DNA of 64,000 nt, taken from Hypericum androsaemum. Its lineage: Eukaryota; Streptophyta; Magnoliopsida; Malpighiales; Hypericaceae. The notes beneath the pieces were generated by a model. That model worked only from the letters and a program-made list of their open reading frames with translations. It had not been told where the DNA came from and did no database searches. The translations under genes and the position numbers were made by a program. Shown piece by piece: positions 10,331-21,604 of the stretch. Location: the NCBI GenBank assembly GCA_963995505.1, contig OZ023183.1, positions 20,146,671-20,210,670 of the forward strand, given 5' to 3'. Positions within the stretch are counted from its first letter, which is position 1. Each line of letters begins with the position of its first letter.

Positions 10331-13300
10331 GAATTGGGATTTTCTAGAAGCTGATGTAGTTTGTGGTGTCTGAGGAGGTGTTGGGCGCGGAGATGCATTT
10401 CCTAGGGGACGGGATAAGGAGGGCGTACGAGGCTAGGGTTTCGAAGCCGCCTCAGTATGGCTTCAGCTCCGAGGCTTTGGTTAGCCGCCGGCAAATCCTT
10501 CAGGCCGCTTGCGAAACCCTAGCAAACTCGCAGTCCCGTCGGGACTACAACCAGGGACTAATCGACGACGAGGCTGCCACCGTCGTCACCGAGGTCCCCT
10601 GGGACAAGGTACTTCTTTCTAGCTTACATGTAGATTGGAGGAGATGGTGTGCAATTGGAATGGAATTTGTTTTGTTTGCCAGGTCCCGGGGGCTTTGTGC
10701 GTATTGCTGGAAGCAGGAGATGCGGAGGTAGTTTTGGCAATCGGGGATGGAATGTTGAAGGAGAGACTGCCCAAGTGGTTCAAGCAGGATGTGGTGTTGG
10801 TGATGGCACTTGCTTACGTGGACTTGTCGAGGGATGCAATGGCGTGGGATCCTCCGGACTTTATTGTGGCGTGTGAGCTGCTTGAGCGGGCTCTGAAGCT
10901 GTTGCAGGTACTTTTTTTAAGCTGATGCTGACCTGCATTGCTGGTAATTAATTGATCTATTAATTTTCTGCTTCCGCCTTTTTGACAACTTGACTGGGAT
11001 TAAAAGACAGTGAGTTGTGTTATTCTGCAACCGAAAGCTTCCAAAAGGGGAGATCTGTATCTGGTACAAAGTTCTAGGTGCTCACTTCTTGTTGCTTTAA
11101 CTCTACACATTGTTTCTTTCCATATAGGAGGAAGGGGCCAGTAGCCTGGCACCTGATTTAAGGGCTCAAATTGATGAGACATTGGAAGAGATAACCCCAC
11201 GATGCGTCCTAGAGCGCCTTGCCTTGCCCCTTGATGAAGAGAACCGGATAAGGAGGGAGGAGGGCCTTCTTGGAGTCCGCAACATATTATGGGCAGTTGG
11301 AGGAGGAGGTGCTACACCAGTTGCTGGGGGATTCACCCGTGAAGATTTCATGAATGAGGCATTCATACACATGACAACAGCTGAGCAGGTATGCAAAAAC
11401 TTTCTCATCTATTGTGACATGTGGTCACTTCAGTATCCTTTTGAACCTTACGTCTTAGCAAGCATTTGATGATAGTCCCCCCTTGGAAGGTCGATCTGTT
11501 CAACACGACCCCAAGCAATATTCCACCAGAAGATTTTGAGGCTTATACAGCAGCACTTGCCATTGTTGCTCAAGCTTTTATTTGTAAGAAGCCCAGTCTC
11601 ATCCCCAATGCTGATAAGCTATTCGAACAACTTCAAAGCCAGAAGGTCTTGGTTCAGGGAAGTTCTGCGTTTTTCTATGGTCAACAACAAAACCACGAGA
11701 CGGATTTTGCTTTGGAGAGGGGTCTTTGTTCATTGCTCGTGGGAAAGCTTGATGATTGTCGTGCGTGGTTGGGCTTAGACAGTGAAAGCTCCCCATTCAG
11801 AGATCCACCCATTTTGGAGTTTATAATGGAAAACTCGATGAATGACGAGGACAGCGATCTTCCTGGGCTTTGTAAGTTGTTGGAGACCTGGTTGATGGAG
11901 GTTGTATTTCCGCGGTTCCGAGACACCAAAAACATGATGTTCAAACTTGGAGATTTCTATGATGATCCTACTGTCTTGAGATACTTGGAAAGGATGGAGG
12001 GAGATGGTTATTCACCCTTGGCTGCTGCAGCAGCAATAGTGAGAATAGGGGCCAACGAGGCCACAGCTGTTATGGGTCATGTTAAGGATAGTGCTCTCCA
12101 GGTGTTGCAGAAAGTGTTTCCTCTTGGTCAAGAGGATGAGAGTTCAAGACATGAAGAAATAGCCAAGACTGATGATTATACTTCCGTCACTGAAAGCAAG
12201 GAATCCCTAGTTGAACTTGGTACAGTTAGTCCTCCCCTTTTAACTGATGATTCAGGGAAAAACAGTTCAGAGCTACCTGAAGAAGAATCAATAACCGAGA
12301 AAATTAAGGGAGCAAGTGCGATGATCATGTGTGCTGGTGTGGCAATTGGTGTTCTTACTTTGGTTGGTTTGAAATTCTTGCCTGCAAGGAGAGCTTCCCC
12401 AAGTCAACGCACAGAAGTTGGTTCAGCTATGGCATCGCACATTGTTGACGTAGGTATGTAGCTTGAGCCTCCTGACACTGCGATTGAAACTACCCAGTAC
12501 CAACCTCATAAACCATGCTTTTACATACTATTTTGTTATTACTGTCATCCTGTAAAAAAAAATTAATCATTAGTAGATGAAACTTAGATTTTTTTGGTGG
12601 AATGAAACTTACTTAGATTAGCATCATGGATGTAATTATGGAATCTCTCGAGCAGCTTCTTGTAAATACAGATGCTCACTGCTGAATTAGATTATACCCT
12701 GCATTTCTCTGCGGATAAGGAAAAGATTCTACTTTTATCTCCCGGCAAGGTGTGTTGATGATTTGACATCACTGGTTTGCTTTTTTGACCTCCTCGATAA
12801 CTGTTTGCATATTCAAATCACACGACACATCAATTGTAGTTATTGAACTATAAATGCTGTCCTGAAAATTCTAAAGACGCAACCAATCAAAGCATCAATT
12901 CTGTGCTTGAATTTTCAAATTACTTGATCAACTGTGCAGGATCCATCAAAGATGTAGTAGTCGGAGAGGAATCACCGAGGATGGATGCAAGATTTGCAGA
13001 GAGTGTGGTTCGAAAATGGCAGAACATCAAATCTCGGGCTTTTGGACCTGGACATTCTTCAGAAGAACTGCCAGAGGTATCCGAGTACTCATTTGATGAT
13101 TTCCTCCCTTCACGTTCTTCTTTAAATCTAACGAAAACTGATTCATTGAAATTAAATTCTCAGGTTCTGGATGGCCAAATGTTAGGTATATGGACAAAAC
13201 GTGCAGCTGAGGTTTCACAGCGCGGTTGGGTCTACGAATATACTCTATTGGACCTAACGATTGACAGTGTGACTGTCTCCATGGATGGACAGCGGGCCGT

Positions 13301-13451
13301 GGTTGAAGCAACGCTAAAGGAGTCGGCTCGCTTAACCGATCCTGCTCAGCCAGAGAATAATGCCTCGAACATTACCACATACACGGCAAGGTACGAGATG
13401 TCCGGCTCCAAGTCGGGCTGGAAAATCACTGAAGGAGCATTAATGATGTAA
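10014..13451 (+). CDS. ARC6: ARC6, plastid division protein of the inner envelope
   Basis: Complete seven-exon gene: 10014-10274, 10378-10608, 10683-10907, 11128-11388, 11490-12453, 12940-13076 and 13164-13451. It encodes 788 residues against about 800 in Arabidopsis. ARC6 stabilises the FtsZ ring on the stromal side of the inner envelope and recruits PDV2 through its intermembrane-space domain. Visible here: a Ser/Pro/Arg-rich transit peptide (about 1-45) before KWADRLLGDF; a J-like domain from about residue 82 (VPLHFYQVLGAEMHFLGDG) without a canonical HPD; the conserved ALNS-like block (DLRAQIDETLEEITPR, LLGVRNILWAVGGGG); one transmembrane helix about 603-623 (MCAGVAIGVLTLVGL); and the C-terminal domain (PRMDARFAESVVRKWQNIKS, SGWKITEGALM). 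The ATG at 10014 is chosen because the peptide aligns with known ARC6 starts; the frame upstream has no better ATG. PARC6 is less likely given the close match. Confidence 0.95.
10294..10330 (+). repeat. (CT)n(AT)n microsatellite in ARC6 intron 1
   Basis: A run of CT dinucleotides passes directly into AT dinucleotides within the first intron of ARC6, about 20-50 bases after the donor site. It is a likely polymorphic marker with no other apparent role. Confidence 0.85.
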
Positions 13452-14588
13452 TAAACCCGACTGCAACCGGTTGCGTTGCTGCAGGTAGGGTATTTGTTTC
13501 CGTAATTCCCCAGTTTTGTTGCTTGATATATAACAGTTCAATTTGCATGGCGATCCTCTCCTTTTTGTGTGACCCAACCAAAATCTAACTACGCTCTCGT
13601 CGGATCTTCATTCGTTAGACAGATTATTCTAAATGATCCATAATATAATGGTGGGTCCTTCTGATGTGCAATAAGGTAAGCTTGTGCCCTGCTTCCGCGA
13701 ATCCAGTAGTGTGTGGTAGGTACATTACTACTAATCTAATCGGGATTAGTGCTAATTAGATGATGGTAGCAGCCGGCCAGGTCTAAATCTAATGAAGAAA
13801 GAAACGTCATTCGGCTCTAATCGAATCAAAGCCCAAAAGTATAACCACTTTAAGACTTTTAAGTACGACTACTAAATTATAGTGAGTGTAGAATAATTGG
13901 ACAAAGGAGGTCACTAATTATTGCAGGTCAAGATTGACATTGTTTTGGACTAAGACGCAGTATAAAGTATCAACCCTTGCGATGATGGGGGAAAAGGAAC
14001 AATATTCCAAAGTTGTACCACCCGGAGGGTAGTACTTTCACTGTTAAAGTTGACAATTTTCCCGAAAGAAATAGTTTCAGTTGATAACTCTTTATTCCTC
14101 TTAGTTACCCCTTCTAAGATTGATTGATAATTATCTGCTAAGTACCAACCTAAGTTGATCCACTTAGATTGGAGTCGGAATCTCACAAAAAGAAGAGAAT
14201 ACATTTATCTTTAACATAGTCGACTCTAGAATTAGTTCGTTCTCACCGATTTGACAGAGAACATATAAAAAGTAAAGCAGCTAATATGCAAGATCGACTC
14301 TAAAATTTGTCGGCTTAATGTGAATTCGTAAGCTTAGTTGTTAAGATGAGGTGATGGGAGGAGTGAGCTCTAATGAATGAAGTCAGGCAGCTACCCAATC
14401 ATGAGTGTGAGTGTGAGTTAAAGCTATCAAGCCACTTGCACGACAGCAACCCACGAGAGAGTTTAATGATCAGCCCCATCGCAGATTAAAAAAGAAAGAG
14501 TTAAAAGGTGCGAATGCGAAGTCGATAGAGAGAAGACCCAAATGAAAAGACAGAACGACGAAACAAACCCACACACTTCAACACAACA
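13452..14588. other. Intergenic region downstream of ARC6
   Basis: ARC6 3' UTR followed by AT-rich DNA. A short GTGAGT-type repeat occurs near 14400. No gene or bounded element was recognised. Confidence 0.35.
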
Positions 14589-14597
14589 TTGTTTAAT

Positions 14598-15775
14598 GGA
14601 AAAATTATTCTCAAATTTTTCGGATTTGTTTAAATATACTCAAAAATTTTCCTTGTTTATAAAATATATTTTAAAATTTTTTTAATTTATTTTTATTATA
14701 CTCTCGGATCTCTATCGCACATTAGTAGCTTTTTTTTTATTTTTGTCAATAAAATAACTAAAATATCATTAGAAAAAAAAATAAAAAACCTCTGATGTCA
14801 TCTCTTCTTCCTCCTCCTGATATTTTAGACAAGCCATCTTCTTCTTCTTCTTCGGAAATATAAAAAAAAGACGAAACCCAGTTCGAAACATTCAAACCCA
14901 AGCACCCTCGTCGTCGTCGTATCTTCTTCTTCTCTTCTTCTTCCTATAGCTATCCCCGACGATGAGGACGACTGAGGAGGCGAGACGACAGTCGACCGGC
15001 GAACCCAGCGCCAGCAACGATGACCGACCAGAACGAAGACAAAGACGGTAGTTCAGGCGACAGTTCTTCGACAAACTTGTTCGCTCGTTCTTCGAAACCT
15101 CTCTCAGACGATGGACGATTTCGACGAGATCCTGGTTCACTCGCAAAATTCCTGTTGCTATCAACGTCGTTGCCCTACGTTCATAGCCACCAAAACGACA
15201 CCGTTAAACGAAGACGAAGCTGGCCGGGAGAGGTGGATGAGAAGGCAACCCATTAAAGCTTGAATCTTTCTTAACAGATTCGAAGAACTCGAAGCAGTCT
15301 TCGACGCTAGAGACATAGGCCTCTAGGCCCTCCGACCTGCCGTGGCCTTCGAGGTCGAGGGCGAAGCAGGCGAAACCCTCCTGGGCGAGGGCGATCGGGG
15401 TCGCCTGGAATGTCCAGCTGACGTCGTACCCGTACCCGTACCCGTGGATTGAACCACTATCGATCTTCAAGAGGTGGGGGGGGGGGGGGGGAGGAGGACG
15501 GGGGCTTGGAAGGAAGGGAGGTTTGATTGAAGGAAGGGGGAGGAGTAGACGGGGATCCGATGGGGTGAACGACGATGGGGTCCGATTGGGACGATGGGGT
15601 CTTGAAATCGAAAAATGACGATCGGGTGAGGAATTATGAAAAATATAAAAAATTCATTGAGGAATTCGAAAGTATAATAAAAATAAATTAGAAAAATTTT
15701 AAAATATATTTTGTAAACATAAATTTTTTTTAAATATATTTAAACAAATTTAAGGAACTTCAGAATAATTTTTCC
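14598..15775. mobile_element. Pack-MULE-like TIR element carrying a hydrolase gene fragment
   Basis: An 1178-bp element is bounded by terminal inverted repeats of about 115 bp. Both ends begin GGAAAAATTATTCT and stay alignable, at roughly 85% by eye, through a shared block near TTTATTTTTATTATACT. The flanks carry a degenerate 9-bp target-site duplication, TTGTTTAAT (14589-14597) and TACTTTAAT (15776-15784), with 7 of 9 matching. Long TIRs with a 9-bp duplication are the Mutator-like signature. The interior is much more GC-rich than the TIRs. It holds a host gene fragment (next entry) and no transposase, so the element is non-autonomous. Confidence 0.75.
15204..15470 (-). pseudogene. Captured fragment of a caffeoyl-shikimate esterase/monoacylglycerol lipase-like gene
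   Basis: On the minus strand an open stretch of 88 codons reads as the part of a plant monoacylglycerol lipase/CSE-type alpha/beta hydrolase around its oxyanion region. It shows HGYGYGYDVSWTFQATP, then FACFALDLEGHGRSEGL, then SVKKDSSFNGLP. The nucleophile-elbow motif GESMGG and everything after it are missing, and so is the N-terminus. A few residues are lost between EAYVSSV and EDCFEFF compared with the family. It lies wholly inside a TIR element, so it is a transduplicated fragment and not a working gene. It is GC-rich and followed upstream by a G homopolymer (about 15475-15491). The parent gene is not in the window. Confidence 0.72.
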
Positions 15776-16172
15776 TACTTTAATTAACCTCGGCTATTTT
15801 TTTCGGGTAAAATGTAAGTTTTCATAGTGGAGCATCGCACTTGACACTACTCGCTACCCCAACCCCAGTTGACCCGACCCAACACCTACAAATTGACCCG
15901 ACCCCACAAAAGGAAGCAGACAACACTATTACACTTGTAAGAGGCAAGTAGTGTCCGAAGACAATGCCTTGTTTCTATCAAGTAAACAACTACCCAGACA
16001 AACAAAAACAGCTCCCAACTGGGTAGCTAACCACAACAAGACGCTCCTCCCATCTTTTTCTACCCCTAAAACTATCCTCTCTTTTTTTCTCTCTAACCTA
16101 TGCATGCTTCCTCCTTCCCATTAAATTAAAAACCCACTCTACTTCCACTTTCTTGAACTCTCTCTCTCTAAA
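15776..16172 (+). promoter_or_regulatory. Upstream region of LRR-RLK copy 2
   Basis: Probable promoter and 5' leader of the receptor gene starting at 16173. The last 100 bases are pyrimidine-rich with CTCTCTCTCT just before the ATG. The leader of copy 1 has the same CT-rich character on its own strand. No TATA box was assigned with confidence. Confidence 0.4.
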
Positions 16173-19100
16173 ATGACTAAGCTAACGGCTCTTTCCCTTC
16201 CCATCCTCCTCATCCTCATCTCCTCACTAGCCGCCGCCACCACATTAGCCGCCAACGCCACCGTTTCGTCATCCGATATCGAAGCCCTGACCACTCTAAA
16301 ACTAACCCTCCACGACCCCCTGGGCGCACTCGACGGCTGGGACCCATCCACCCCGTCAGCACCATGCGACTGGCGCGGCATTGTCTGCTCCCAGACCACC
16401 GGACGGGTCAACGAGCTCCGGCTGCCTCGGCTCCACCTTTCCGGCTCCCTCCCGAGCCGGCTCTCCGACCTAAGCCAGCTCCGGAAACTGAGCCTCCACT
16501 CCAACAACATAAACGGCACCGTTCCGACCTCCCTCTCCCAATGCTCCCTCCTCCGCGCCGTCTACCTCCAAGACAACTCCCTCTCGGGCCCACTCCCTTC
16601 GTCCCTCTTCAACCTCACCAACCTCCAAGTCCTCAACTTGGCCAGAAACTTCCTCGCCGGAAAAACCCTTCCTTTTCTACCCATCTCCCTCCGCTACCTC
16701 GACCTCTCCTCCAACGCCTTCTCGGGGGAAGTTCCGTCCAACTTCTCGTCGGAATCTCAGCTCCAGCTCGTCAACTTATCGTACAACAACTTCTCGGGTG
16801 AGCTCCCCTGGAGCTTCGGCCTGCTACAGGGGCTCCAGTACTTGTGGCTCGACTACAACCGGCTATACGGCACCGTCCCGTCGGCCTTAGCCAACTGCTC
16901 CTCGCTTGTCCACGTCAGCGCCGAGGGGAACTCCCTACGTGGCGTCCTCCCGGGGAGTGTGGTGTCGTTGCCGAAGCTGGAGGTTCTTTCCCTCTCAAGG
17001 AACCAGCTTTCTGGTTCGGTTCCGGCCGGCTTGTTCTGTGGTGGTTTGAGGATAGTGAAGTTGGGGGCTAATGGGTTCACGGGAGTTGTGGGGCCGTCAA
17101 GTAACGGAGTTAAATGCGTTGGTTCCCTTGAGGTGTTGGACCTTCACGGGAACCACATTGACGGCGTGTTCCCGTCCTGGTTGACCGGGCTGACCTCCAT
17201 ACGGGTGGTGGATTTGTCGGGGAACATCATCTCCGGCGAGTTGCCTGCGGAGGCGGGGAACTTCACGAAGGTGGAGGAGCTTCGGGTGGCTAACAACTCA
17301 TTGACCGGTCCCGTTCCTCCTTGGATTTCACAATGTGGGTCCTTGCAGGTGCTTGATCTTCAAGGGAACCGGTTCAGTGGCGAGGTCCCCTCGTTCCTTG
17401 GCGAGATGAAGAGCTTAAAGATCCTGTCTTTAAGTGGGAATCTGTTCTCCGGGGAGGTCCCTTCGGCTCTTGGTGGTCTCACAAAGCTTGAGTCTTTAGG
17501 GTTGGGAAGCAACAATCTCGGTGGCAAAGTGCCCGAGGAGATACTAAAGCTTGGAAATTTGAGTAGTTTGGATCTAAGCAATAATGGGTTCTCTGGTGAG
17601 GTTCCTTGGAGTATTGGGAACATGACGGGGTTGGTGAGCTTGAACCTGAGCGGCTGTGGATTCTCTGGTGGGGTTCCTTCGAGTATAGGGAAACTGTTGA
17701 AACTTGCTACTCTTGATTTGAGTAGGCAGAATCTGTCTGGTGAGTTGCCTGCCGAGCTTTTCGGGTTGCCGAGCTTGCAAGTTGTGGCTTTGGAGGAGAA
17801 CATGTTGTCTGGAGATGTTCCTGAAGGTCTTAGCAGCTTGGTTGGTCTGCATTATCTCAATCTTAGCTTCAATCGCTTCACCGGTGAGATCCCAACAACC
17901 TATGGATTTTTGAGGTCTCTAGTGGTACTTTCACTCTCTGGGAACCGCATCACTGGTGGGATTCCATCTGAGCTGGGGAATTTTTCAACTCTAGAAGTGC
18001 TTGAACTTAGGTCCAATCTTTTGAGTGGTAGCATTCCAGGCGAGGTTTCGAGGATAACCAGTTTGAAGGAGCTTGATCTGGGAGAGAATAGTTTATCTGG
18101 CGAAATCCCGAAAGAGATATACAAATGCTCCTCTTTAGAAACTCTGCTGCTGGATGATAATCACCTATCCGGTGAGATACCGTACTCTCTGTCTAAGTTA
18201 TCTAGTTTGCAGGTTTTGAATCTTTCCTCCAACAACTTGGGAGGACCTATTCCAGCAAATTTGTCCCTGATCTCTGGCTTGAGGTACTTGAATTTGTCAA
18301 GGAATGATCTTGAAGGAGAGATCCCATTGTTACTGGGATATCGGTTTAGTGACCCATCTGTGTTTGCTATGAATGGAGAATTATGTGGGAAGCCGCTGAG
18401 CAAAGAATGCCCCAAGGCAAGGACCCGGAAAAGAAAGAAGCTGTATCTGTTGATTGGTGTGTCTGTAGCTGGGATTTTGCTTATGGCACTGTGTTGTGGC
18501 GGCTACATTTACAGTCTCTTACTGTGGCGCAAGAAGCTTAGACAGGGGGCAACCGGAGAGAAGAAACGAACCCCTGGACGTGCCAGCTCGGGAACTGATA
18601 AAAGTCGGTCCAGCAGCGAAACAGGGGTCCCCAAGCTCATCATGTTCAATAACAGAATTACCTATGCAGAGACACTTGAAGCGACAAGGCAATTCGACGA
18701 GGAAAATGTTTTAAGCAGGGGCAGATATGGGCTTGTATTCAAGGCCTCCTATCAGGACGGCATGGTTCTCTCTGTCCGTCGCCTCCCCAATGGATCTATT
18801 GCTGAAGGTACATTCCGCAATGAAGCAGAGTACTTGGGCAAGGTGAAACATAGGAACCTTACAGTCCTGCGTGGTTACTTTGTCGGTCCACCTGATGTAA
18901 GGCTGCTTGTGTATGACTACATGCCTAACGGAAACTTGGGGACACTGCTCCAAGAAGCCACTCACCAAGATGGTCATGTTCTAAACTGGCCAATGCGTCA
19001 CTTGATTGCTTTGGGCATCGCTCGTGGTCTGGCCTTTCTGCATTCGATTCCTATTGTTCATGGCGACGTCAAGCCCCAACATGTTCTCTTTGATGCTGAT

Positions 19101-19553
19101 TTTGAAGCGCACTTGTCAGAATTCGGGCTTGAAAAATTAGTTAGTCCCTCATCAGCAACTCCTGCTGGCTCACTTGGATACATGTCACCTGAACTGGCAC
19201 TGTGTGGAGAAGCTTCAAAAGAAGCAGATGTCTATAGTTTCGGGATCGTATTGTTGGAGATTCTAACAGGAAGGAAACCGGTGATGTTCACTCAAGATGA
19301 GGACATTGTGAAGTGGGTTAAGAGGCAATTACAGAGTGGCCAAGTATCAGAACTGCTCGACCCCGGATTGCTCGACCTCGATCCAGAGTCATCTGAATGG
19401 GAAGAGTTCTTGTTGGGAATCAAAGTTGGGCTTCTTTGCACCGCACCCGACGCCCTCGACCGGCCATCCATGTCCGACATTGTTGTCATGCTCGAAGGGT
19501 GTCGAGTTGGTCCAGAGTCGGCTGATCCCACCACACTTCCATCTCCAGTTTGA
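16173..19553 (+). CDS. LRR receptor-like (pseudo)kinase, MUL/MUS type, copy 2
   Basis: Single-exon gene for a 1126-residue receptor, an inverted paralogue of the gene at 2673-6038. It has a signal peptide (about 1-27, Leu/Ala-rich), LRR cap with CDWRGIVC, a long LRR ectodomain, a transmembrane helix just before LLLWRKKLRQG (residue 787 starts KKLRQG), and a kinase-like domain to the C-terminus. The same three active-site changes appear as in copy 1: Arg869 for the VAIK lysine, His970 in HGDVKPQH, and Glu983 in EFG. The Gly loop keeps one more glycine here (LSRGRYGLVF). By eye the first 230 or so residues differ clearly from copy 1, whereas the rest is nearly identical. Closest known family is At4g36180/At1g75640. 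The start is set by the signal peptide and the CT-rich leader directly upstream. Confidence 0.93.
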   Translation: MTKLTALSLPILLILISSLAAATTLAANATVSSSDIEALTTLKLTLHDPLGALDGWDPSTPSAPCDWRGIVCSQTTGRVNELRLPRLHLSGSLPSRLSDLSQLRKLSLHSNNINGTVPTSLSQCSLLRAVYLQDNSLSGPLPSSLFNLTNLQVLNLARNFLAGKTLPFLPISLRYLDLSSNAFSGEVPSNFSSESQLQLVNLSYNNFSGELPWSFGLLQGLQYLWLDYNRLYGTVPSALANCSSLVHVSAEGNSLRGVLPGSVVSLPKLEVLSLSRNQLSGSVPAGLFCGGLRIVKLGANGFTGVVGPSSNGVKCVGSLEVLDLHGNHIDGVFPSWLTGLTSIRVVDLSGNIISGELPAEAGNFTKVEELRVANNSLTGPVPPWISQCGSLQVLDLQGNRFSGEVPSFLGEMKSLKILSLSGNLFSGEVPSALGGLTKLESLGLGSNNLGGKVPEEILKLGNLSSLDLSNNGFSGEVPWSIGNMTGLVSLNLSGCGFSGGVPSSIGKLLKLATLDLSRQNLSGELPAELFGLPSLQVVALEENMLSGDVPEGLSSLVGLHYLNLSFNRFTGEIPTTYGFLRSLVVLSLSGNRITGGIPSELGNFSTLEVLELRSNLLSGSIPGEVSRITSLKELDLGENSLSGEIPKEIYKCSSLETLLLDDNHLSGEIPYSLSKLSSLQVLNLSSNNLGGPIPANLSLISGLRYLNLSRNDLEGEIPLLLGYRFSDPSVFAMNGELCGKPLSKECPKARTRKRKKLYLLIGVSVAGILLMALCCGGYIYSLLLWRKKLRQGATGEKKRTPGRASSGTDKSRSSSETGVPKLIMFNNRITYAETLEATRQFDEENVLSRGRYGLVFKASYQDGMVLSVRRLPNGSIAEGTFRNEAEYLGKVKHRNLTVLRGYFVGPPDVRLLVYDYMPNGNLGTLLQEATHQDGHVLNWPMRHLIALGIARGLAFLHSIPIVHGDVKPQHVLFDADFEAHLSEFGLEKLVSPSSATPAGSLGYMSPELALCGEASKEADVYSFGIVLLEILTGRKPVMFTQDEDIVKWVKRQLQSGQVSELLDPGLLDLDPESSEWEEFLLGIKVGLLCTAPDALDRPSMSDIVVMLEGCRVGPESADPTTLPSPV

Positions 19554-21044
19554 ACTCCAAACAGATTTTTTTCATGTACTTGAAAACATTGTTGCTTCCC
19601 AGAGGAGAAAGCCCTTTTGTTTGATTCATTGCAGTTGATTAGGTTGGTAGGAGAAGAACTAGTTGTTGTGTTATTGGTACATTTGTGTTCTTGCAGTTGC
19701 ACAAGGATCTGCTCATCTCTTTCTTGTGCCACTTTCTTCTTGAATTATCTATTAAATGTCATTGCAAGCTTTTTCAACTATTATCTAATGTTCCCAAAAA
19801 AAAAACTATTATCTAATGTTAAATATTTTTTGAGAATTTTACCACATTTATAAAATTTTATCTGACTCGAATTTGCATTAATTGGTGCAATAGTTGACGT
19901 GACAATAATACAGATTGTGAGTACTATTGTGTGATATTTTTAAATATCGAATTACTGTTGTGTGATTTGCATATGCCAATATTTGTTACCATCAAGCTCC
20001 CTTCCTTTTGTGCTTGCTTTAATGAAAAACACGAGACATTTTTTTTAGTTCTAATTTCTGATATTTAAAATTGAGTTGTCGAATCTCTATTGACCCGAAT
20101 CAATGTGCATACGGTCTAATGCATGTCTCCGGCAATCCCTATTTGGATTGGAGGTCCCAACGAACGTCACGACAATAAGTTGGATTCCCGCCAAATGTGG
20201 AACCCCTTGGTACTGGAGCTGATGCCACGTGGCAGCCTATGAGGCTAGGGAAAAGTAGCCGTTACAGTGACAGGGGATTCCCTATCTTGGGAATTGGAAA
20301 GTGATAGGTTGGGCTTGAAAGGTGGGCCACGGTCCGGAAATTCCTCTGTCTTTATTTTTTCTTTTTTCCATGTGGAAGAAAGGAAAGTTAAATACGAGAT
20401 AAAACAATGACCATATAGCTAAAATTCGATATATTTAAATTTTCAATTTTTTCCATTTCTACATTTGTGATTGTTTCACAAATTTCTACATTATTTTTAA
20501 AAATCTTGAATTCTAAAAGTGAAAATATGTAAAGACCTGGGAGTGAAAAGTTTTTCCCTTGGGCGTCAGGAACTGCGCCTGTCGTTGGCCGTAGCCACGT
20601 GGGAGTGAAAAGTGTTTGACCAGAACGTGGGTCCCACAGTGGGGCCCATACGCTGCTCCTTTCTGTGAAGCAATTATACGGATACTTATTAATGTCACAT
20701 CTAATACTACGGCCAACAAGCCACTCAAAAAGCGAGACGCGTGATATTATAAATTGGAAAAACGAGAAATCTCAATTAATTTTTTGAGAAAAGAAATCTC
20801 AATTAATTGTGGCACGATAAAAGGCGAAATATTGAATGTCCTATTAATTGGAAATCTCAATATATTGGAAACTCTTTCCTAATGACTAATGTATAATCAT
20901 GTTCCCCTAGAATTCTAACAAATACTACTGATTTTTCTTTTCGTAAGATTTGAATCAAGATATTTAAAAAAAATTAGTATCTTAATACTTAAACCAACCA
21001 CATTTAAGTGCTTGGAAAATCTATTTTTTTAAATAACTATGGTA
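19554..21044. other. 3' UTR of LRR-RLK copy 2 and AT-rich intergenic DNA
   Basis: 19554 to about 19780 is the 3' UTR, homologous to 2405-2672 on minus. The remainder is AT-rich with a more GC-rich patch near 20100-20330. No gene was recognised. Confidence 0.4.
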
Positions 21045-21604
21045 CAGTAAAACCTCTCTAAAGTGATATTGTTGGGACTAAAGAAAAACATCACTTTAGA
21101 GAGGTTATTAGATAAAAGAGATTTATATTTTTTTCTCCAAAAATATTAAAATTAAAATTTTGAATAATAAATACGTAAATGTCAAAAATTACTTTGTATA
21201 TATATAAATTACCTAAAATTGTGACTTAAAGCGTTATTCAAATAATAAACCCGATTCAAATATTTTCTTACAACGAGACGAAGATCACAATGACCATTCG
21301 AAGACGATCGAGAAGATGAATAATAATGTAAAATTTACCAAATAAGCAAGTTTAGCACAAACTAATGTCTTACAATATTTTTTGAATTCGTAAAATATGT
21401 AAAAATATATTTATTTATTGAAAAATATAATTTTATGCAAAAATTAGGATCGAGATTTAACAATAAAAATTCCTGAAAATATATTAGTTATTACGATAGA
21501 GGGATTATTAAATTTTAACACTGGTCCCGACTCGGGACCGAAATTTTTTATCAGTTTAGAGGAATTATTACTTTAGAGGGGATGACTTTATAGAGATTTT
21601 AATG
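21045..21604. mobile_element. Emigrant/pogo-like MITE
   Basis: A 560-bp AT-rich element flanked by TA on both sides (21043-21044 and 21605-21606). The left end is CAGTAAAACCTCTCTAAAG. The reverse complement of the right end is CATTAAAATCTCTATAAAG, matching at 16 of 19. GGGAC-type blocks lie just inside both ends. These ends resemble the Arabidopsis Emigrant MITE family (mariner/pogo superfamily, TA target), recalled from memory. There is no transposase frame inside. Confidence 0.65.
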
